Part shown: in pieces, positions 6,147-10,580 of the stretch
Numbering within the stretch: the stretch's first letter is position 1
How the letters are laid out: each line of letters starts with the position of its first letter
DNA from: Sphingomonadales bacterium
GTDB taxonomy: Bacteria > Pseudomonadota > Alphaproteobacteria > Sphingomonadales > Sphingomonadaceae
Reading direction: 5' to 3'
DNA: 10,580 bases
Assembly (NCBI GenBank): GCA_004292705.1
Contig: RDXA01000401.1
Span: 1 to 10,580, forward strand
Program-made: the position numbers and the translations under genes
Notes under the pieces: generated by a model
Databases searched by the model: none
Told to the model about the DNA's origin: nothing
Seen by the model: only the letters and a program-made list of their open reading frames with translations

Positions 6147-7051
6147 GCCGCCTCGCGTGCCGGATCAACCACGTTCGAGACGGCCAGCTCGCCCTTCTCG
6201 GCACGGCGCTTCATCTCTTCAGGCCAATGGAGGATTTCCATTCGCCCGTCGTGATGTTCCACCAGCGCATTGCAGCCTTCAACCCAGTCACCGTCGTTCC
6301 AGTATTCGACCGGCTTGCCGTTGTGTTCGAACATCCGGAATTCGGCGGTGTGGATGTGGCCGCAGACCACTCCGTCGACCCCGCGCTCGCCAGCGGCACG
6401 GGCGACGACTTCCTCATACTTGCCGATGAACTCGACCGCGTTCTTGACCTTGTGCTTGGCCGCCTTGCTCAATGACCAATAGGGCTTGCCCAGCCAGCCG
6501 CGCACGACGTTCACCGTGACATTCAGCTTCATCATCAGGTGGTAAGCATGATCGCCCACGAAGGCGAGCCAGCGGTGCGAAAGCATCACTGCGTCAAACT
6601 CGTCGCCGTGCAGCACCATCAGTCGGCGGCCATCGGCGGTGTCGTGGAAGGCCGCACGGCGGATCTCGATCCCACCGAAATTGAGGCCCGTGAACTGGCG
6701 GAACATCTCGTCATGGTTGCCGGGGATGTAGACCACCCGCGTGCCGCGCCGCGCGCGCTTCATGATGCGCCAGACGATGTCGTTATGCGCTGCCGGCCAG
6801 TAGAACTTCTTTTTCAGCCGCCAGCCATCGATGATGTCGCCAACCAGATACATGGTCTCGCTGTCGACATTGTCGAGAAAGTCGATCAGCAAATCGGCAT
6901 TGCAGCCCTTGGTGCCCAGATGCACGTCACTGATCCAGACCGTGCGATAGCTGCGCCGTTCACCCCCTTCAGGCTCGGGTGTGCGAGGGGCGGCGAGCGG
7001 AAAGCTCGCGATATTGTCGCTGATCAGGTCGGACAGATGGGCACCGGTCAT
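6143..7051 (-). CDS. Metallophosphoesterase, LpxH-like (UDP-2,3-diacylglucosamine diphosphatase family)
   Basis: Calcineurin-like dinuclear metal phosphoesterase. All motifs are present in order in the 302 residues: SDVHLG (41-46), GDIIDGW (71-77), GNHDE (111-115), HGDEFD (148-153) and GHIH (231-234), with metal ligands D42, H44, D72, N112, H148, H232 and H234. The HGDEFD block and overall arrangement fit LpxH-related enzymes that hydrolyse UDP-2,3-diacylglucosamine or a similar pyrophosphate-linked lipid. At about 302 residues it is longer than classical LpxH (about 240), with an N-terminal extension of about 35 residues and a longer C-terminus, so another nucleotide-lipid substrate is possible; many Alphaproteobacteria use LpxI for that step. 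I chose ATG 7051, which has AGGGA six bases upstream, over the TTG at 7057. It is first in a two-gene operon with the glycosyltransferase, overlapping it by 4 bases. Confidence 0.88.
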   Translation of the reverse strand: MTGAHLSDLISDNIASFPLAAPRTPEPEGGERRSYRTVWISDVHLGTKGCNADLLIDFLDNVDSETMYLVGDIIDGWRLKKKFYWPAAHNDIVWRIMKRARRGTRVVYIPGNHDEMFRQFTGLNFGGIEIRRAAFHDTADGRRLMVLHGDEFDAVMLSHRWLAFVGDHAYHLMMKLNVTVNVVRGWLGKPYWSLSKAAKHKVKNAVEFIGKYEEVVARAAGERGVDGVVCGHIHTAEFRMFEHNGKPVEYWNDGDWVEGCNALVEHHDGRMEILHWPEEMKRRAEKGELAVSNVVDPAREAA

Positions 7052-7094
7052 GAGCAATCCCTGCTTGTCTTGTCGTGCTGAGACGTCCCCATGG

Positions 7095-7148
7095 CAGGGA
7101 AATGTTACAGCCGACTCACAGGGAAATGACGGTTCCGCGTCATTTTCC
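7095..7148. repeat. Repeated CAGGGAAATG motif and inverted repeat upstream of the phosphoesterase operon
   Basis: CAGGGAAATG occurs at 7095-7104 and exactly again at 7119-7128, 24 bases apart (a little over two helical turns). The second copy continues into GGGAAATGACG (7121-7131), which pairs with CGTCATTTTCC (7138-7148) across a 6-base spacer: 11 bp including one G-T pair. A GANTC site (7113-7117) lies between the copies. The rest of the 7052-7255 spacer carries no gene and no clear -35/-10 pair. It could be an operator with three half-sites or a transcript hairpin. Confidence 0.55.
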
Positions 7149-7255
7149 GCTTTGCGGCTGGACGCAGCAGATCATGCAGCAGTGCGTTTATGACGTGAAT
7201 ATGGTCGGGACACGACACAGGAGGCGGTTTGCCGGGGCACCATTGGGCGGGCAGC

Positions 7256-7885
7256 TCAGCCCATCGGGACAAACCCTTGCAGCGCCGTAATCCGCGCAAT
7301 CCACGCGCAGATATGCGGGTAATCACCCAGCCCAAAGCCGCCCTCCTCGGCGACATGGGTGTAGGGGAAGAGCGCGATATCGGCGAGAGTTGGAGTGTCC
7401 CCGCAGAAAAAGGCGGTGTCGCCCAGATGTTCGTTCATCAGGGCCAGCGCCGCGCAACCCGCAATGCGCTTGGGCATGATCTGCGCACGCTGCTCGGCCG
7501 AGAGGTTCGCCTCGCCCACAAAGCGCAGCCAAAAGCGCAGCGTGGCGACATTGGGTTCGTGGTTATACTGCTCGAAGAACATCCAGCGCAGCATGTCGGC
7601 CTGTGCGAAGCGTTCGTCCGGGATCAACGCGCTACCATGAGCGAGATACCAGCAGGCGGCATTGCTCTCTGGCAAGAACAGCGCCTCCGCGCCCTTACCG
7701 ATCTGCAGTACCGGAATACGGCCATTGGCGTTGACCGTCGCAAGAAACTCCGGCGTGCGGGTTTCGCCCTTCATGATGTCATACTGCCGCGTCGCCAGCG
7801 GCAGGCCGAGCAGCGCTGCGGTGAGCCTGATCTTGTAGCAATTCCCGCTGCGGGGATCCTCGTGGAGGGTGAGCGTTTCAGCCAC
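7256..7885 (-). CDS. Glutathione S-transferase family protein
   Basis: Cytosolic GST-fold protein of 209 residues, the usual length, likely to conjugate glutathione to electrophiles or to act as a glutathione-dependent reductase or isomerase. The N-terminal thioredoxin-like domain has LHEDPRSGNCYKIRLTAALLG (7-27), with S13/C16 at the position of the catalytic residue, NGRIPVL (54-60) with the cis-proline P58, and the glutathione-binding LPESNA (71-76). The helical C-terminal domain carries the N-capping segment FFCGDTPTLADIALFPYTHVAEEGGF (159-184). The start is GTG (7885-7883), preceded by GGAAG at six bases. The longer frame reaching upstream lies within the quinone oxidoreductase gene and has no family resemblance. 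It overlaps the last 8 bases of that gene, so the two are almost surely co-transcribed. The substrate is unknown. Confidence 0.87.
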   Translation of the reverse strand: MAETLTLHEDPRSGNCYKIRLTAALLGLPLATRQYDIMKGETRTPEFLATVNANGRIPVLQIGKGAEALFLPESNAACWYLAHGSALIPDERFAQADMLRWMFFEQYNHEPNVATLRFWLRFVGEANLSAEQRAQIMPKRIAGCAALALMNEHLGDTAFFCGDTPTLADIALFPYTHVAEEGGFGLGDYPHICAWIARITALQGFVPMG

Positions 7886-8903
7886 CGGCCACTTCCAGCA
7901 CGATCTTACCGATATGCTCGCCCGCTTCCATCCGTGCATGGGCAGCGGCGGCTTCGGCGAGAGGGAAGGTCATGTCCATCACCGGTGAAAGCTCGCCATC
8001 CACGAACAGCGGCCAGGCATTGTCGGCGATCTCGTCGGCGAGTGCGGCTTTGAAGGCGTCCGAGCGCGGGCGCAGGGTCGATCCGGTCAGCGTCAGGCGG
8101 CGCATCATCACCAGCGCCATGTTCAGGTCGGCCTTGGCCCCGCCCAGCACTGCAATCGTGACATGACGACCATCGTCGGTGAGGCACTTGAGATTGCGCG
8201 GCACATAATCGCCCGAAACCATGTCGAGCACGATGTGGACGCCCTTGCCGCCGGTATGTGCCATCACGGCCTCGACGAAATCGGTTTCGCGATAATTGAT
8301 GGCGAGATCTGCGCCGATCCGCGTGGCGGCAGCGCATTTTTCGCTATCGCCGCAGGTCACGATCACGTCCATACTGAAGGCCTTGGCGAGCATGATCGCC
8401 ATCGTCCCGATGCCGCTTGTGCCGCCATGGACCAACACCGTCTCGCCATCCCGCGCGAGCCCGCGCTCGAACAGGTTGTGCCACACGGTGAACAACGTCT
8501 CGGGCAAGGCGGCCGCCTCGGCCAGCAGCATCCCCTCGGGCACGGGCAGGCAGTGCTGCCAATGCGCCGCGCAGTATTCGGCATAACCGCCGCCCGGGGT
8601 CAGCGCGGCGACAAGCTGCCCGATCATCTCACGCGGGACTTCATTGCCGGCGGCGACCACCTCACCTGCGACTTCGAGCCCCAGCAAGGGGGAGGCACCC
8701 GGAGGGGCGGGATACATGCCCGCACGCTGCAAGCAATCGGGGCGGTTGACCCCGGCATAGGCAACGCGGATCAAGACATCGTCCGGCCGCAGTCGCGGCA
8801 GCGGGGAGGTCTGGGGGCGCAGCACCTCCGGCCCACCAGGCGCATCAAACCCAATCGATTGCATGGTCTCCGGCAAGTTCGTTCCGTCGCTCTCGCCTAC
8901 CAT
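7878..8903 (-). CDS. NAD(P)H-quinone oxidoreductase, PIG3/zeta-crystallin type (zinc-free MDR family)
   Basis: Medium-chain dehydrogenase/reductase that reduces quinones or other electrophilic carbonyls with NAD(P)H. The 341 residues include the family entry MQSIGFDAPGGPEVLRP (14-30), VAYAGVNRPDCLQRAGMYPAPPG (47-69), LGLEVAGEVVAAG (74-86), the nucleotide-binding VLVHGGTSGIGTMAIMLAKA (156-175) and the PIG3-like GSTLRPRS (274-281). The cysteine ligands of zinc alcohol dehydrogenases are absent, as expected. ATG 8903 has a GGGGG about 7 bases upstream. ATG 8864 (residue 14) would give the length at which many homologues start but has GGAG only 3 bases away, so the N-terminal 13 residues are uncertain. 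A TATAGT (plus-strand bases 8930-8935) is a possible -10. It is first in a pair with the GST and divergent from the DUF1192 gene. The natural substrate cannot be told from sequence. Confidence 0.88.
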   Translation of the reverse strand: MVGESDGTNLPETMQSIGFDAPGGPEVLRPQTSPLPRLRPDDVLIRVAYAGVNRPDCLQRAGMYPAPPGASPLLGLEVAGEVVAAGNEVPREMIGQLVAALTPGGGYAEYCAAHWQHCLPVPEGMLLAEAAALPETLFTVWHNLFERGLARDGETVLVHGGTSGIGTMAIMLAKAFSMDVIVTCGDSEKCAAATRIGADLAINYRETDFVEAVMAHTGGKGVHIVLDMVSGDYVPRNLKCLTDDGRHVTIAVLGGAKADLNMALVMMRRLTLTGSTLRPRSDAFKAALADEIADNAWPLFVDGELSPVMDMTFPLAEAAAAHARMEAGEHIGKIVLEVAGG

Positions 8904-8963
8904 TCAAAGCCCCCGATCGACCGCAATTAACTATATCTCATCGACGAATAACCGTCTCGCCGA

Positions 8964-8992
8964 TTGACAGCAAGGCGCTTCCCCCTGATGCT
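8964..8992 (+). promoter_or_regulatory. Putative promoter of the DUF1192 gene, giving a leaderless transcript
   Basis: A perfect TTGACA (8964-8969) is followed after exactly 17 bases by GATGCT (8987-8992), which matches three of six -10 positions. The start of transcription would fall at about 8999-9001, right at the ATG. No Shine-Dalgarno-like purines lie between the in-frame stop at 8986-8988 and the ATG. Confidence 0.45.
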
Positions 8993-9000
8993 GCATCTTA

Positions 9001-9204
9001 ATGGAAGAACCGGATCGCCCACGCCCCAGTGGAGACGCGGCGAGTCGCCTGGCGGGCGAGGACCTTGCCCCCTACTCGCAAAGCGAGCTGGACGAACGGA
9101 TCGGCTTGCTCGAAGCGGAGATCGATAGGGTCAAGGCGCATCGTGACAAGGCCGCCGCCCATCGGGCCGCTGCTCATGCCCTATTCGGAAAGGGCGAGGG
9201 ATGA
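9001..9204 (+). CDS. DUF1192 family small protein
   Basis: A 67-residue protein with the DUF1192 pattern known from small alphaproteobacterial proteins of unknown function: an acidic/proline-rich N-terminus, the conserved LAGEDLAPYSQSELDERI stretch (17-34), a short amphipathic coiled-coil helix continuing to about residue 50, and an alanine-rich end finishing in ALFGKG. There is no signal peptide or membrane segment, so it is probably cytoplasmic and may oligomerise through the helix. The start is fixed: ATG 9001 is the only candidate after the in-frame stop at 8986-8988. No ribosome binding site precedes it, and it may be translated from a leaderless mRNA. Between it and clpA (9205-9335) I see no gene. 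Confidence 0.82.
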   Translation: MEEPDRPRPSGDAASRLAGEDLAPYSQSELDERIGLLEAEIDRVKAHRDKAAAHRAAAHALFGKGEG

Positions 9205-9335
9205 TTTGCGACCCCAGCCCCGTTGTATTCCTGTCGGGGGATTCGCAATTCCTGCTTCTCCGCCCATATAGTCCGCAAATGGCCCTCTCCGCTCGCTGGC
9301 CACGAGCATCCACCGCCCGCAGATAGAGGCCCCTC

Positions 9336-10580
9336 ATGCCCAGCTTCGCCCAGAACCTCGAACGCACGCTGCACAACGCGCTCGGCAATGCGTCCGAACG
9401 TCGGCACGAATATGCCACGCTCGAACACCTGCTTCTGGCGCTGATCGATGATGAGGATGCAGCGGCGGTCATGGCCGCCTGCGGGGTCGACCTGGCCGAG
9501 CTGGGCGAGGTGGTGAAGCAGTATCTTGATCAGGAATATCAATCACTTAAGACGGAAGATGGGGCCGATCCGCAGCCTACCGCTGGCTTCCAGCGGGTGA
9601 TCCAGCGCGCGATCCTGCATGTGCAGTCCTCCGGCAAGGACACTGTCACCGGCGCCAACGTGCTGGTCGCGCTGTTCTCGGAGCGGGATAGCTATGCCGT
9701 CTATTTCCTCCAGCAGCAGGACATGAGCCGGCTCGATGCGGTGAGCTATATCAGCCACGGCATCGGCAAGGGCGGCCGTCAGATCGAAAGCAAGACTCCG
9801 CAGGGCACCGACAAGCAGGAAGAGACCGAGAAGACCAAGGAGACCGGCGGCAACAAGAAGGAAACCGCGCTCGACCAGTTCACGGTGAACCTCAACACCA
9901 AGGCGGAAAACGGCAAGATCGATCCGCTGATCGGGCGCGGGCCGGAGGTGGACCGGACGATCCAGATCCTGTGCCGCCGTTCGAAGAACAACCCGCTCTA
10001 TGTCGGCGATCCCGGCGTCGGGAAGACCGCGATCGCCGAAGGCCTCGCGCGCAAGATCGTTGAAGGCGATGTGCCCGAGGTGCTGGCCGAGGCGGTGATC
10101 TACTCGCTCGACATGGGCGCGCTGCTCGCGGGCACCCGCTATCGCGGCGACTTTGAGGAGCGGCTGAAGCAGGTCGTCACCGAATTGGAGGCGATGCCTC
10201 ACGCGGTGCTGTTCATCGACGAGATCCACACGGTGATCGGCGCGGGCGCGACCAGCGGCGGGGCGATGGACGCCTCGAACCTGTTGAAGCCCGCCCTGTC
10301 GAGCGGCGCGATCCGCTGCATCGGTTCGACCACCTACAAGGAATTCCGCAACCACTTCGAAAAGGACCGCGCGCTGCTGCGCCGGTTCCAGAAGATCGAC
10401 GTGAACGAGCCGACCATCGAGGACACGATCAAGATCCTGAAAGGGCTTCGCAGCGCCTTCGAAGATCACCACAAGGTCAAGTACACCCCCGATGCGATCA
10501 AGACTGCGGTCGAGCTTTCGGCGCGCTACATCAATGACCGCAAGCTGCCGGACAAGGCTATCGACGTGATCGACGAGGTC
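9336..10580 (+). CDS. clpA: ATP-dependent Clp protease ATP-binding subunit ClpA, N-terminal part
   Basis: ClpA is the AAA+ unfoldase that feeds proteins, including N-degron substrates delivered by ClpS, into the ClpP protease. The frame is open from ATG 9336 to the window end (415 codons); the full protein is about 750-790 residues, so the second ATPase domain and the ClpP-binding loop are outside. Visible are the Clp-N repeat domain (about 1-145), a charged linker (about 146-180), and the first AAA+ domain with Walker A GDPGVGKT (224-231), pore-loop region GTRYRGDFEER (266-276), Walker B VLFIDE (291-296), sensor-1 GSTTYKEF (330-337) and the arginine pair R349/R350. The N-terminus PSFAQNLERTLHNAL and the absence of a long middle coiled coil identify ClpA and not ClpB. 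GAGG (9326-9329) stands six bases before the ATG. clpS, adjacent to clpA in many relatives, is not upstream here. Confidence 0.95.
   Translation, partial: MPSFAQNLERTLHNALGNASERRHEYATLEHLLLALIDDEDAAAVMAACGVDLAELGEVVKQYLDQEYQSLKTEDGADPQPTAGFQRVIQRAILHVQSSGKDTVTGANVLVALFSERDSYAVYFLQQQDMSRLDAVSYISHGIGKGGRQIESKTPQGTDKQEETEKTKETGGNKKETALDQFTVNLNTKAENGKIDPLIGRGPEVDRTIQILCRRSKNNPLYVGDPGVGKTAIAEGLARKIVEGDVPEVLAEAVIYSLDMGALLAGTRYRGDFEERLKQVVTELEAMPHAVLFIDEIHTVIGAGATSGGAMDASNLLKPALSSGAIRCIGSTTYKEFRNHFEKDRALLRRFQKIDVNEPTIEDTIKILKGLRSAFEDHHKVKYTPDAIKTAVELSARYINDRKLPDKAIDVIDEV

Noticed and set aside
7886..7939. Extended GST start at 7939
   Set aside because: The extra 18 residues lie wholly inside the quinone oxidoreductase gene and precede the normal GST beta-strand start; GTG 7885 has GGAAG upstream.
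9218..9239. CCCCG/CGGGG inverted repeat after the DUF1192 gene as a terminator
   Set aside because: Only 5 bp with a 12-base loop and no T-run; such pairs are common by chance in GC-rich DNA.
9263..9269. CCCATAT before clpA, resembling the -10 element of a heat-shock (RpoH) promoter
   Set aside because: No CTTG-type -35 is found at a suitable distance upstream, so half a promoter is not enough.
9543..10472. 309-codon open frame on minus, opposite clpA
   Set aside because: Antisense of the ClpA N-terminal and AAA+ domains; composition typical of a shadow frame.

Overview
The window is GC-rich (estimated by eye, not computed) chromosomal DNA from an alphaproteobacterium. The gene content best fits the Sphingomonadales, probably an Erythrobacteraceae-like genome: a DUF1013/TrcR cell-cycle regulator and a DUF1192 protein (both typical of Alphaproteobacteria), a bactofilin paired with an M23 peptidase, ClpA and ProA. 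This placement rests on protein recognition, not on a marker gene. There are no rRNAs, tRNAs, insertion sequences, phage genes or CRISPR arrays. Ten protein genes are supported; two run off the window edges.

Layout. Positions 1-561 (minus) hold the N-terminal 187 codons of proA (proline synthesis). A 242-base divergent spacer follows, unusually rich in GANTC sites. Next, on plus, are a membrane-anchored M23 murein peptidase (804-1979) and a bactofilin (1915-2361), which overlap by 65 bases if the long bactofilin start is used. Convergent to them is an AMP-forming acyl-CoA synthetase (2420-4081, minus). Then, all on minus, come trcR (4209-4946), a GT4-type glycosyltransferase (5046-6146) and an LpxH-like metallophosphoesterase (6143-7051); the last two overlap at a GTGA junction. 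A spacer with direct and inverted repeats (7052-7255) separates these from a glutathione S-transferase (7256-7885) and a PIG3-type quinone oxidoreductase (7878-8903), which overlap each other and are also on minus. On plus at the right end are a small DUF1192 protein (9001-9204) and the first 415 codons of clpA (9336 to the window end).

How the genes work together. The M23 peptidase and bactofilin look like a morphogenesis module: a cytoplasmic polymer beneath the membrane that positions a periplasmic murein hydrolase. The metallophosphoesterase and glycosyltransferase are translationally coupled and probably act on one envelope-glycolipid pathway. The quinone oxidoreductase and GST form a redox/detoxification pair. 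The remaining genes are housekeeping.

I see no clearly novel multi-gene system. The most interesting signals are regulatory: two well-placed start sites for the bactofilin, which would include or omit a membrane-targeting peptide; a dense cluster of CcrM-type GANTC sites in the spacer upstream of the module; a terminator-like hairpin in the leader of trcR; a repeated motif upstream of the phosphoesterase operon; and a probably leaderless DUF1192 gene.
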